From: UBA2108 sp002713215 | GTDB lineage: Bacteria > Bacteroidota > Bacteroidia > Flavobacteriales_G > Salibacteraceae | Reading direction: 5' to 3' | DNA length: 46,482 nt | Assembly: GCA_937891015.1 (NCBI GenBank) | Contig: CALAPY010000050.1 | Coordinates: 1 to 46,482, forward strand | In this document: one piece after another, positions 36,209 to 43,837 of the stretch | Position numbering within the stretch: position 1 is the stretch's first letter | Layout of the letters: each line of letters starts with the position of its first letter | Translations under genes and position numbers: made by a program | The notes under the pieces: generated by a model | The model's input: only the letters and a program-made list of their open reading frames with translations | What the model was told of the DNA's origin: nothing | Database searches by the model: none

Positions 36209-36285
36209 AGCAAGTCAATTTTCTTGTTTGCAATAGATACACGCTATTTGCGCATTTCCTATTCGGAATTAAATTTTTGAATGTA

Positions 36286-36349
36286 CCAAGTTCTCTTGGT
36301 GAAGATCGGGTAGCCAATTCGTGAAAATTGGACATAAAAAAACCCGATC
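36286..36349. repeat. Nested inverted repeats upstream of rtcB2
   Basis: ACCAAG (36286-36291) and CTTGGT (36296-36301) form one hairpin. GATCGGGT (36304-36311) pairs with ACCCGATC (36342-36349), enclosing CCAATT (36314-36319) paired with AATTGG (36326-36331). The right outer arm overlaps the terminator of the leader RNA, so the two structures are mutually exclusive in the minus-strand transcript. Confidence 0.55.
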
Positions 36350-36362
36350 GGGAGACCAGGTT
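36336..36362 (-). terminator. Intrinsic terminator ahead of rtcB2
   Basis: On the minus strand AACCTGG, an eight-base loop, and TCGGGTT form a 7-bp stem (two G-U pairs) running into seven consecutive T residues (36342-36336). A smaller alternative hairpin within CCCGATCGGG is also possible. It stops transcripts moving towards rtcB2, 128 bases before the ATG. Confidence 0.65.
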
Positions 36363-36387
36363 GTAGCTTACTTAATGCACCTTGTGC

Positions 36388-36441
36388 TTAAGGTTTCCTG
36401 TTCTCAATAGCGATATGTGCGTTGTGACTTAACATAAGCAT
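36388..36441 (-). CDS. Candidate 17-residue leader peptide upstream of rtcB2
   Basis: ATG at 36441 opens a frame encoding MLMLSHNAHIAIENRKP and then TAA. GGAGG lies 2 bases upstream of this ATG and 8 bases before a second in-frame ATG at 36435, which makes the second start the better-spaced one, although Bacteroidota rarely need Shine-Dalgarno sites. The frame stays open further upstream to about 36520 without an ATG. The stop codon lies in the 5' arm of the hairpin at 36371-36392, so a ribosome reaching it would open that hairpin. It is too short to prove coding by composition. Confidence 0.35.
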   Translation of the reverse strand: MLMLSHNAHIAIENRKP

Positions 36442-36488
36442 TCCTCCATCAATTAATTCTTTAACGTGATGCAGGTTCTCTGTGGGGC

Positions 36489-36519
36489 CAAATGTAGAAT
36501 TAAATGGATTCGGAATAAA
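36489..36519 (-). promoter_or_regulatory. Bacteroidota promoter for the rtcB2 leader
   Basis: TACATTTG (36496-36489) is an exact -7 element; TTTA (36519-36516) occupies the -33 position with 19 bases between, one mismatch from TTTG. The region 36500-36640 towards the next gene shows nothing else that I recognise. Confidence 0.55.
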
Positions 36520-36640
36520 CGGTTAGAAAATTTTTAGTTCCAATGTTTGATTTGATTTTGCAAAATCAGTAATGGATTTTGTGAAGAATAGAATTGAGTT
36601 GAAAAAAACTACGGGCTACTTAATAAAATGGTACGCCTAA

Positions 36641-37234
36641 TTAAAAATATTCCCAGATAATGGGACGCTTTCTGCAATCTACCCGTATGGTTTTTTCCTC
36701 GTAGTTGATTATAAAGGCGTTTTCTACGTCAATTTTTGAACCCGCATAGTTAAACTCTGCCATATCATATTTGAGGTAATAGATGCTATCGGCTTCAACA
36801 TTCCATGAATATTGGTAATTACCAAAGCGATCTCCATAAATGAGGTAGAAATGAGTTTCGTGGCTCGGTTTATTCTCCAGCGAGGGATTTGAAATTTGAA
36901 ACAGGATGGAGTCCCTGCCCGGATGAAGATGTCCATGCAATTTTATAAAAGCGTCGAGTACCGGGCCCTTTTTCTGAAATCGAATATCCACTAGGCGATC
37001 AAAATCAACTAACTGCCCTGTTGAATCATACTCATTAAAATAGAGTAGCTTATCTTCATTATAGACGTGTTCGCTTTTTAAAACTCCCGAATCGAAATGT
37101 TTTTTTACGGTTTGGTATTTACTGCTTTCCGATCCATTGGATTTTATTTCCGCGTTGCCGCCATCAGAATTGCAAGCAACTATAAGCTGGGTAAAGCAGA
37201 TTAAAAACAGGAAAGCAGTATAGGTAAATTTCAT
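36641..37234 (-). CDS. Hypothetical lipoprotein with a YwqK/MORN-like repeat
   Basis: This 197-residue protein has a lipoprotein signal with lipobox LIVAC (Cys21), so it is probably membrane-anchored. Residues about 45-75 (HFDSGVLKSEHVYNEDKLLYFNEYDSTGQLVD) look like the short beta-hairpin repeats of the YwqK/MORN_2 family. The rest is beta-rich and unrecognised (DSILFQISNPSLEN, THFYLIYGDRFGNYQYSWNV). It lies 113 bases downstream of the last pilus/secretion gene on the same strand and might be a distal part of that operon, but the gap makes that uncertain. The function is unknown. Confidence 0.55.
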   Translation of the reverse strand: MKFTYTAFLFLICFTQLIVACNSDGGNAEIKSNGSESSKYQTVKKHFDSGVLKSEHVYNEDKLLYFNEYDSTGQLVDFDRLVDIRFQKKGPVLDAFIKLHGHLHPGRDSILFQISNPSLENKPSHETHFYLIYGDRFGNYQYSWNVEADSIYYLKYDMAEFNYAGSKIDVENAFIINYEEKTIRVDCRKRPIIWEYF

Positions 37235-37347
37235 TGTTATTCAATTGTTCAAGCCGCAAGGCAATTCCAATTCAATAATAACAACTCTTTAGTGAATAGA
37301 AGATTTCAATTTCTCAATTGTTTCTGTAATTAGAAAGCAGTTAGAAT

Positions 37348-37842
37348 TTAGTCAATGGTAAAAACCTTTTTTTCTCCTTCGAATACAAGTAGAACGGAAT
37401 CTTTCCAAACCGAGTTGATTTTTAGCTCATCGATCATTTCATTTTCCGATAGGCGATAACCTTTACCGTTTACTTTAAGTACAGCAACGTTATTGTTCGT
37501 TGAGTGATTTTTGATTCTTCCTTTATATTCGACGGTAGGCCAAACTATTTTTTTTTGTTGCTTAATTCTTTTGGTTTTTAGAGGTTTCTTTTTGTTAGTC
37601 ACAGGTGGTCTGGTTTGGCTTAGCGACCAGGAGAACCTGCTCTTCATTCGAAAAGGATCTTTGTAGTTAGCCTGAAGCACGTATCGCGAACTGGAGTCTT
37701 TTTTAGTGGAAGGAGTAGATTTTGTAGATACGATTGTATTATCAAATTCTTCACTGGGAGTTACAAAAACCTCTTGTATGATATAGCCCCAGATGGCTAT
37801 TATGGCAGCGATAAGCAGGATATTTAGGTACTTCTTCTTCAC
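37348..37842 (-). CDS. GspC/PilP-like inner-membrane protein
   Basis: This 164-residue protein has one N-terminal membrane helix (about 5-25), a Ser/Lys/Thr-rich linker with a DPF motif (about 62-64), and a small C-terminal beta domain (about 100-164: VEYKGRIKNHSTNNNVAVLKVNGKGYRLSENEMID... VLLVFEGEKKVFTI). That layout is the homology-region domain of GspC/PilP, which links the inner-membrane platform to the secretin N domains. Similarity is structural-pattern level, so the call rests mainly on its place at the end of an operon containing secretin, ATPase and L/M-like genes, six bases after the lipoprotein gene. Confidence 0.65.
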   Translation of the reverse strand: MKKKYLNILLIAAIIAIWGYIIQEVFVTPSEEFDNTIVSTKSTPSTKKDSSSRYVLQANYKDPFRMKSRFSWSLSQTRPPVTNKKKPLKTKRIKQQKKIVWPTVEYKGRIKNHSTNNNVAVLKVNGKGYRLSENEMIDELKINSVWKDSVLLVFEGEKKVFTID

Positions 37843-37848
37843 TTTAGT

Positions 37849-38805
37849 TTATTGAATAGTAAAGTTAAATGGGGTAGTGTAACCACTCCAGTTTCCTGCT
37901 CGATCCGTGGTTGACATTTTCCAGTAGTAGGTAATGCCCCTGGCTAGGGAATCGGTGTATGAACCATTACTTACCAAATGATATTTATTTCCGCTTCGAA
38001 ACAGGCTATCGGTAGATAGAATGAGGCTGTCCCGAACAGGAGATCCATTATCGGAAGGAGTTGTCCAGGTAAAAGTGGTATTACCTATATTTCTTAATTC
38101 ACCATTGGTTGGTGTTTTCAACTGAGGCTTACCGGGAACCTGATCGTCGAAGTACATAAAACGGGTGGAATAATTTGTTTTGGAATTATCATTTTCGGCG
38201 TTAATGCCCCAGGTATAAAATCCATTTTCCAATGCTTTGGTAAGTGTAAGGGAAGTTTTATCGGTATTTATTTTAGAAGTAAAAAGTTCACCGTTTTCAA
38301 AATCGACTCCCTTTACAATTTTGTAGTTGTATTCGCTGGCAATGGGTAGCCCTTCCCATGAAAATTGGGGTTTAGATACATTGGTATAAAAACTATCACC
38401 CGGGGTGCTTAAAACTAGTTGAAACCCGGATAAATCACTGGTGCTATCAATGAATATTTTGTAGGTGGAATAACCCGTGTTAGAACCTTCATTTTCCCCA
38501 CGTATTTGCCATTCGTAAATTCCGGGATTTAGGTTGAATGAGATCGTGGTTTTGCTTGCCATGGAGTCGATAAGAAGCAACTGGATGGAGTCGAAGCTGG
38601 GAGTAGCTAGCCGAAATCGGTAGTTCGTGGCATCTTCTACCTCCTCCCAAATAAAATTTATGGTTTGAGCTTTAAGCGAAACACCATTGCCCGGAGAAAG
38701 TAATACAACCTTTTCGTCGGCTATGTCTTTAACAAATAAATCTTTTTCGCATGCTCCTATGAGCATACAAACCAATAAAATGGGAATTAGAAAATGAATT
38801 TTCAT
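37849..38805 (-). CDS. Lipoprotein with tandem Ig/Fn3-like repeats in the T2SS/T4P-like operon
   Basis: This is a 318-residue lipoprotein with lipobox LIGAC (Cys19). Three repeats of about 90-100 residues follow, each with a proline-glycine turn and a YxWxIxxEN or YYWKMSTTD strand: VVLLSPGNGVSLKAQTINFIW... YEWQIRGENEGSNTGYSTYKIFI; LVLSTPGDSFYTNVSKPQFSW... FYTWGINAENDNSKTNYSTRFMYF; PQLKTPTNGELRNIGNTTFTW... YYWKMSTTDRAGNWSGYTTPFNF. These are fibronectin III-like beta sandwiches. It sits between the PilO/GspM-like and GspC-like genes. It could be the pilotin-like or outer-membrane scaffold of this machine, or its surface cargo; I know no standard T2SS component of this build. Confidence 0.7.
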   Translation of the reverse strand: MKIHFLIPILLVCMLIGACEKDLFVKDIADEKVVLLSPGNGVSLKAQTINFIWEEVEDATNYRFRLATPSFDSIQLLLIDSMASKTTISFNLNPGIYEWQIRGENEGSNTGYSTYKIFIDSTSDLSGFQLVLSTPGDSFYTNVSKPQFSWEGLPIASEYNYKIVKGVDFENGELFTSKINTDKTSLTLTKALENGFYTWGINAENDNSKTNYSTRFMYFDDQVPGKPQLKTPTNGELRNIGNTTFTWTTPSDNGSPVRDSLILSTDSLFRSGNKYHLVSNGSYTDSLARGITYYWKMSTTDRAGNWSGYTTPFNFTIQ

Positions 38806-38815
38806 AACGGTGCTT

Positions 38816-39322
38816 TTAAATCAGTTTTTGAACATAGATTTTCATAAACAGTTCATTCTTCTTTTTTCTTTTGTTTTTTTCTACATATAAGCTGGCACTA
38901 GCAATGTTGAGGTGCCGGTAATCTTGTTCGAGTTCATTTAATGTACGCAACAGGCTAAAAAATTCACCCTGAAGAACAATGGGTTGAATCTGAACCTCCA
39001 ATTCCTGACTTTTAACCTTTTGGAGTTCCGAAAACTGGTGAATTTGAGCTGATTTTTTATCCAGTGTTTTGGTAATAATAGCCAATACCTCGTGTTGAAA
39101 ATCGAGCGAGTCCATGGACCGGTTTATCGTTGTTAAGTCAATATCGTTGAAGCTCGAATTGAGTTTGTCTTGTTCGAATTGGATCAATTCGGTTCGGATT
39201 TCGTTTACTTCTGAATTCAATTCCAGGGTGTTGGACCAGGTAAACTGGTAAATTACTATCCATAGCAGCAGCAATCCTGTGCCATAGAGTAGTAATTTTG
39301 GATATTTGATTCGTTTACTCAT
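38816..39322 (-). CDS. GspM/PilO-like protein
   Basis: This 168-residue protein has one N-terminal membrane helix (about 9-28), a coiled-coil region (about 30-95: ELNSEVNEIRTELIQFEQDKLNSSF) and a small ferredoxin-like C-terminal domain (IQPIVLQGEFFSLLRTLNELEQDYRHLNIASASLYVEK). The stretch LxGxFxxLLxxLxxLE is typical of PilO/GspM. It overlaps the GspL-like gene by eight bases and should form the inner-membrane assembly with it. The gene is ten bases from the lipoprotein gene. Confidence 0.75.
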   Translation of the reverse strand: MSKRIKYPKLLLYGTGLLLLWIVIYQFTWSNTLELNSEVNEIRTELIQFEQDKLNSSFNDIDLTTINRSMDSLDFQHEVLAIITKTLDKKSAQIHQFSELQKVKSQELEVQIQPIVLQGEFFSLLRTLNELEQDYRHLNIASASLYVEKNKRKKKNELFMKIYVQKLI

Positions 39323-40514
39323 TCAGTGCAATCAGTAGTTTAAAATCGTATCCGCCTAATTTTTGGTTCCGTGAGAATTGAGTCATTTTTACACTCTTCA
39401 AGAGGTCTAGTTCATTGAGGTATTGAGTAAATTTTTTAAACCCGTCGCTGTGCTTGGCCAGCCCTGTTATTTGCATTGAGTTTTTATCAAACTCGATGGA
39501 TTTTTTAGCCTGATTAGAATTCTTTTCCGGATATACCACAACCGAGGTAAACTGAATATCGGAAGTCGCTCTGGAGGCAATTTGATCGATCAATTCCGAG
39601 TGGTGGGTTTGTTCCTTAAAATTTAGTTTGTCGAAGAGTTCTTTCCGCTCTTTAAACTGATTTTGTTTCTCTTGCAATTCCCTCATTTCCTTTTCTACCG
39701 AGAGCTTTTTTATGGATTCCTGATTCAGGGTTTTATTCAGTGATGAGAAACAAACGAAATTGACCAATACCATTAACAGGGTGAGTACAATGGCAGCAAC
39801 ACCTCCTTTTTTCAATAGATTATTTTCTATGCTTGTGCTGGTGTTTTTTAAAGTCGTTTCTACTTCAGAAGAAAGGGAGGGGCCTATCCCCATTAGCGAA
39901 TAATACCCAGCCAGTTGGAGTAGGGCAGATTCTGCCGGCAATGATTCTGAACCCACGGTTACCTGTTGGCTTGGCTCTTCTTTTGATTCAGTAATCTGCA
40001 CCAGCTCTCTGTTTTCCAATCGAATATTGTAGCAGGAAAGCTGAACATTCTTTTCAAATAACTTTATAAAGGAACCCACACCCAGGTTAAGAGACACCAT
40101 TCGTTGTATCAGACTTGATTCGGGGTTTAAAATTTCGCTTAGTTGGCTTTTTCGAACAATAGAAACCAAATACCCTTGAGGGATTTGATCGGCCTGATAA
40201 TAAAAGTCATCGACGCTAATTTGGGGAAAAGCTTCCTTAATCAGAGCTATACCGGCTTTTTCACTTGATATAATTTTACGAAGAACTCCCTTGCCCGTTA
40301 TGGTTATAGAAAGGTCAGTTTTTCCCGATTGCAGGGAATCCATATTAGCCAGGTTAGAATCGGTAATGAGTTCTCCATTGGGAATTACCTCATCACCTTT
40401 TCTCACAAAGTTCATACACTTGAATTGTATACCCTTGGGCGAAAAATGCACCTCCAGAGAAGTTACTTCCTTCAATGCCACAATCGATTTTATCAAGGCG
40501 AGGGGTGAGCGCAT
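39315..40514 (-). CDS. GspL-like protein (PilM-like plus PilN-like)
   Basis: This 399-residue protein has an N-terminal cytoplasmic region (about 1-230) with a degenerate actin-like PilM/GspL pattern. A single membrane helix follows (about 238-258: GGVAAIVLTLLMVLVNFVCFSSL), then a coiled coil (260-300: KKLSVEKEMRELQEKQNQFKERKELF) and a PilN-like periplasmic domain (300-399: IASRATSDIQFTSVVVYPEK... GLAKHSDGFKKFTQYLNELDLLKSVKM). This is the GspL layout, joining the GspE ATPase to the periplasmic ring. The start overlaps the secretin stop by one base (TAATG), and the end overlaps the PilO-like gene. No clear phosphate-binding motifs of actin-like ATPases are visible. Confidence 0.75.
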   Translation of the reverse strand: MRSPLALIKSIVALKEVTSLEVHFSPKGIQFKCMNFVRKGDEVIPNGELITDSNLANMDSLQSGKTDLSITITGKGVLRKIISSEKAGIALIKEAFPQISVDDFYYQADQIPQGYLVSIVRKSQLSEILNPESSLIQRMVSLNLGVGSFIKLFEKNVQLSCYNIRLENRELVQITESKEEPSQQVTVGSESLPAESALLQLAGYYSLMGIGPSLSSEVETTLKNTSTSIENNLLKKGGVAAIVLTLLMVLVNFVCFSSLNKTLNQESIKKLSVEKEMRELQEKQNQFKERKELFDKLNFKEQTHHSELIDQIASRATSDIQFTSVVVYPEKNSNQAKKSIEFDKNSMQITGLAKHSDGFKKFTQYLNELDLLKSVKMTQFSRNQKLGGYDFKLLIALNE

Positions 40515-42415
40515 TAGTAGATAATAGTTGGAATTATAAATATTTCAAGTTTGGTTTTGGACTTCGACTTTTCCCGTCTTCCGAAAATCCATTTTATAAT
40601 GGGTATTCTGGATATAAGCGGAAGTCCTTTGCCAGACTCTGATGTAGTTTTTTCTTCTAGCCCACCCAGCAGAATCATTTCCTCGTTTTTTACCCGGATT
40701 ACCGAATTAAAACTTCGCGTTACATTTCCAGGAGGGGCACCCGGTTCTATTTTGGCCGTAAAATCGGATTGTGAAACTTCAATTTCAAGCGTTACCTGCT
40801 CGTCTCCTGACACAATGGGTTTTATGGTAATGGATAGATCAGCACTTACCGATTTATAGGTCCGGGTTTGAATGTTTTGTGGGTTCTGCGTACCAATCAC
40901 GCTGTTCGATGTTTCCAGGTAATACTCGGTAGTACCAATGGTGGTATTGGCCTCGTGTCCGTTTATGGTTGCCAGGCGTGGAGTGGATTTGGTTTTGAGC
41001 AATCCGTTTTGTTCCAAAGCCTGTATACTGAGGTAAAATTCTGAATTCACCTTACCCAGATTGAGCAATCCGGCTCCGCTGAATCCTCCAAAAATGTCCA
41101 TGAGTTTATTAGGATCAAGGTTTACATTTAATTCAGGCAATACGTTTCCTGTTCCGGGATTCGGGTTCTCTCCAAATCCAGCCGAAATTCCAGTGCTTAT
41201 GCCCTTATTTTTATTGACATTCACTATTAGTACATCAATCAATACCACTGGAACAATCTTGTCAATGGATTTCAAAAATTCCTGAACTTCAACTACGTTA
41301 GGGTAGGAGCCTGTAAGTACCAGAGAGTTTAATTCAACAAATTCTTTAATTTCCAGCCCTTTTTTCATTTCGGCTGGAATAATATCCATGACCGATTCTA
41401 TGGTTCGGTTTTGCATTTGAAAAAGTTGGGTGGTTCTTAATCGCTCCAGTTGCCTTTTACCAATTAGGTACACGTTGTTTTCAAACTTGTGGGTGTAGTC
41501 TGTTCCATTGAGTAGATAGGTCATAAATTCCTCATACTTGGCATTTTCGACATAGAGTGTGGCGTTACCTGTAGGATCATTAAACAGGAAATAGTTTTTC
41601 TCCAACTTCTCAGAAACCGCTACAATGATGTCCTTTATGGGTACATTGTTGGCATCGACCGTTATTATTCCATCCTTAATTTCAATTTTTAAACCCTGTG
41701 GATCAGGAGTAATCCCATTTTTGCCGGACTGGTTATTTCGCCTTGCATTGTTCTTATTGACTACTTTGTTTTCTTCGGGTTTGGAAATAATAAAAAAGTT
41801 GTCGGTCGATTTTTTAGTCTCCAGGCCATTGGCAAAAGCCAGCTTATCCAGGGTGTTTTTAAAAGGTCTTTTTTGAATGTAAGCACTCACCACCATATCA
41901 TCCAGTCCGGGAGACAGGATGACGTTAATGCCGGAGACTTCAGTTATTTCTTTTACCACACGGTGCAGCGAATCTTTTTTAAGGTCAACTGACAGAAACT
42001 GATTGGCTTGGTTAAACTTGATATTCAATTTACGGGCAACAACAGGTTTGGGAATTTCAATCGGTTTCTCATATTTCATAAAGGAAATGATGCTTCCAAC
42101 AATTTCCATATCCAAATCATATTCCTTGCAGACATAAACAAATACGTCAATTACTTTGGCGTCGGAAAAATCGTTGGTTACCGGTTGGTTTATGTTGCCG
42201 CTAACACTCACGTTTAGTTTATGTGCCTGAGCTATGGCGGTTAAAAATTCGTTTAGCGATAAATCGCTTACTGATATTTCAACTTCTTCGAGAAGACCTG
42301 GTTCCACCTTGGATAAGGTATCCAATTGGGTTCGTATGGCGTCGAATCGATCTGTTTTTTGCGCTACAAGAGCAGTGCTGCCGACCAATAATAATATGAT
42401 GAATATCTGTCGCAT
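40514..42415 (-). CDS. gspD: Secretin (GspD/PilQ family)
   Basis: This is a 633-residue protein with a signal peptide (1-18, ending LVAQ). N-terminal STN/N0- and N1-like domains occupy about 35-330 (LSLNEFLTAIAQAHKLNVSVSGNINQP, DSLHRVVKEITEVSGINVILSPGLDD, VPIKDIIVAVSEKLEKNYFLFND, ELNSLVLTGSYPNVVEVQEFLKSIDK). The secretin pore domain lies about 395-630 (VPVVLIDVLIVNVNKNKGISTGIS, FYLSIQALEQNGLLKTKSTPRLATINGHEANTTIGTTEYYLE, EEMILLGGLEEKTTSE, GLPLISRIPIIKWIFGRR). It forms the outer-membrane channel. It starts immediately after the gspE stop (TAA followed directly by ATG). No S-domain for a pilotin is obvious at the C-terminus. Confidence 0.92.
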   Translation of the reverse strand: MRQIFIILLLVGSTALVAQKTDRFDAIRTQLDTLSKVEPGLLEEVEISVSDLSLNEFLTAIAQAHKLNVSVSGNINQPVTNDFSDAKVIDVFVYVCKEYDLDMEIVGSIISFMKYEKPIEIPKPVVARKLNIKFNQANQFLSVDLKKDSLHRVVKEITEVSGINVILSPGLDDMVVSAYIQKRPFKNTLDKLAFANGLETKKSTDNFFIISKPEENKVVNKNNARRNNQSGKNGITPDPQGLKIEIKDGIITVDANNVPIKDIIVAVSEKLEKNYFLFNDPTGNATLYVENAKYEEFMTYLLNGTDYTHKFENNVYLIGKRQLERLRTTQLFQMQNRTIESVMDIIPAEMKKGLEIKEFVELNSLVLTGSYPNVVEVQEFLKSIDKIVPVVLIDVLIVNVNKNKGISTGISAGFGENPNPGTGNVLPELNVNLDPNKLMDIFGGFSGAGLLNLGKVNSEFYLSIQALEQNGLLKTKSTPRLATINGHEANTTIGTTEYYLETSNSVIGTQNPQNIQTRTYKSVSADLSITIKPIVSGDEQVTLEIEVSQSDFTAKIEPGAPPGNVTRSFNSVIRVKNEEMILLGGLEEKTTSESGKGLPLISRIPIIKWIFGRREKSKSKTKLEIFIIPTIIY

Positions 42416-43837
42416 TTAGTTCAATAAAAGGGGATAAACTTCCTCCAAACTAGTTTCTCCGGTTATTAGTAATTCAAAAGCCCTTTCGGGAATTCTTTTG
42501 ATGTTGAGTTCTTTAAAATATTCATCGACCACACTCCGGTTTTCTTTAATCAATTCACGTCCGGTTTCGTTGATCGGAATTACTTCGTACACAGCTACCC
42601 GTCCCTTGTATCCGGTATAATGGCATTGGTCGCAGCCCCGGGGTTCCTGTACTTCAATAGTGCTTTCCCTGGTCCAGTTTCCTGGGACCTCTGTTGCAGC
42701 AATTTGGTTCAATTGTTTGCACGAAGTACATAACTTACGAACCAGGCGCTGGGCTATGCTAGCACTAATGGTACTGGATAACAAGAAGGGGGGAATGCCC
42801 ATATCAATCAACCTGGAAATGGTTCCCCAGGCTGAATTGGTATGGATAGTGGATAAAACCAAATGGCCCGTGAGCGATGCCCGAATGGCCATGTTGGCGG
42901 TTTCTACGTCCCGAATTTCCCCCAGCATGATCACATCTGGATCTTGCCGGAGGAAGGAACGCAAAGCACTGCCGAAGGTGAGACCAATTGATTCTTTTAC
43001 CTGTACCTGGTTAATTCCGGGCAGGGTATATTCAATTGGATCTTCCACCGTTAATATGTTTGTTTTTTCCTTGTTAAGCATTTTTAGTGTGGCGTAGAGG
43101 GTAGTTGTTTTTCCTGACCCTGTTGGTCCACTAATGAGCACAATGCCCGATGGTTTTTTAACCGAATCGAGGTAGTACTTCAGCTCCAGTTGACTCAACC
43201 CCAATTGTTCGATGTGGATGTGCGATGCGTCGTTGTTGAGCAGTCTCATCACTATTTTTTCTCCAAACAGGGTGGGCAATACGGATACCCGAATATCGAT
43301 GTTGATTTGATCGTGGCTAAAAATGATTCGGCCATCCTGAGGCAGTCTTTTTTCTGCAATATCGAGGTTGGCTTTAATTTTAATTTTGTTGACAAAGGAA
43401 GGGTAGAGCTCTGTGGGTATAGCGTATTTCTCCAGCAAATGTCCATCGATCCGGTAACGGACGCGACAATGTTTTTCGTAGACTTCGATATGAATATCGG
43501 AACTGTCGTGGTGTTTGGCTTCGGCGATGAGGTCATCGAGGAAGGTTTCGCTGTTTCGTAAATCGACCTGCGATTTCTGCTTTTCGTTTTGGCGGTAATA
43601 TTTAGCCAAAAGCTTGCTAATTATCGCTTCTTCAATTGGCTCTATTTCAATGGTAAGGCCTGTTAGTATTTCTATTTCGTCTATTGAGTCGAAACTGCTT
43701 TGAAGTCCATAACACTTAACGGAATTGTCATTGGAATGAAAGGGAACAATGGAATACTCCTGTGCAAAGGAAGCCGTTATCAATTGAATGGTCTCCCTGG
43801 GAATGTTCTCTTCTATTATGTCTATACCATTAATCAT
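42416..43837 (-). CDS. gspE: GspE/PilB assembly ATPase
   Basis: This is a 473-residue ATPase. The N-terminal GspE_N-like domain (about 1-90) is shorter than usual. Walker A GPTGSGKT lies at 237-244, the Asp box around ILTVEDPIEY (261-270), Walker B DPDVIMLGEIRD at 299-310 and the His box SLTGHLVLSTIHTNSA at 321-336. The four-cysteine metal site is Cys370/Cys373 and Cys402/Cys405 (LCTSCK, CDQC), typical of GspE/PilB. It powers pseudopilus or pilus assembly on the cytoplasmic side. The start overlaps the prepilin peptidase stop by four bases (ATGA). Confidence 0.95.
   Translation of the reverse strand: MINGIDIIEENIPRETIQLITASFAQEYSIVPFHSNDNSVKCYGLQSSFDSIDEIEILTGLTIEIEPIEEAIISKLLAKYYRQNEKQKSQVDLRNSETFLDDLIAEAKHHDSSDIHIEVYEKHCRVRYRIDGHLLEKYAIPTELYPSFVNKIKIKANLDIAEKRLPQDGRIIFSHDQINIDIRVSVLPTLFGEKIVMRLLNNDASHIHIEQLGLSQLELKYYLDSVKKPSGIVLISGPTGSGKTTTLYATLKMLNKEKTNILTVEDPIEYTLPGINQVQVKESIGLTFGSALRSFLRQDPDVIMLGEIRDVETANMAIRASLTGHLVLSTIHTNSAWGTISRLIDMGIPPFLLSSTISASIAQRLVRKLCTSCKQLNQIAATEVPGNWTRESTIEVQEPRGCDQCHYTGYKGRVAVYEVIPINETGRELIKENRSVVDEYFKELNIKRIPERAFELLITGETSLEEVYPLLLN

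Larger units (their letters stand above)
36336..36485 (-). ncRNA. Candidate leader RNA / attenuator of the rtcB2-prfH operon
   Basis: Promoter box TACATTTG (36496-36489, minus strand) is an exact match, with TTTA at the -33 place exactly 19 bases upstream. The transcript would begin near 36485. Its 5' segment GAGAACC (36480-36474) can pair with GGTCTC (36357-36352), part of the terminator stem. A 9-bp hairpin with one bulge, CTTAAGCAC / GTGCATTAAG, lies at 36392-36371. It ends at the terminator at 36362-36336, and no other minus-strand gene intervenes before rtcB2. It does not match 6S, SRP RNA or tmRNA as I know them. It may be a free small RNA instead of an attenuator. Confidence 0.5.

Noticed and set aside
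36336..36485. 6S RNA, SRP RNA or tmRNA at the leader locus
   Set aside because: No tmRNA tag or tRNA-like ends, no SRP tetraloop consensus, and no long 6S-like stem with a central bubble.
42660..43561. Plus-strand frames inside gspE
   Set aside because: They are antisense to the Walker motifs of the ATPase and show no coding logic.
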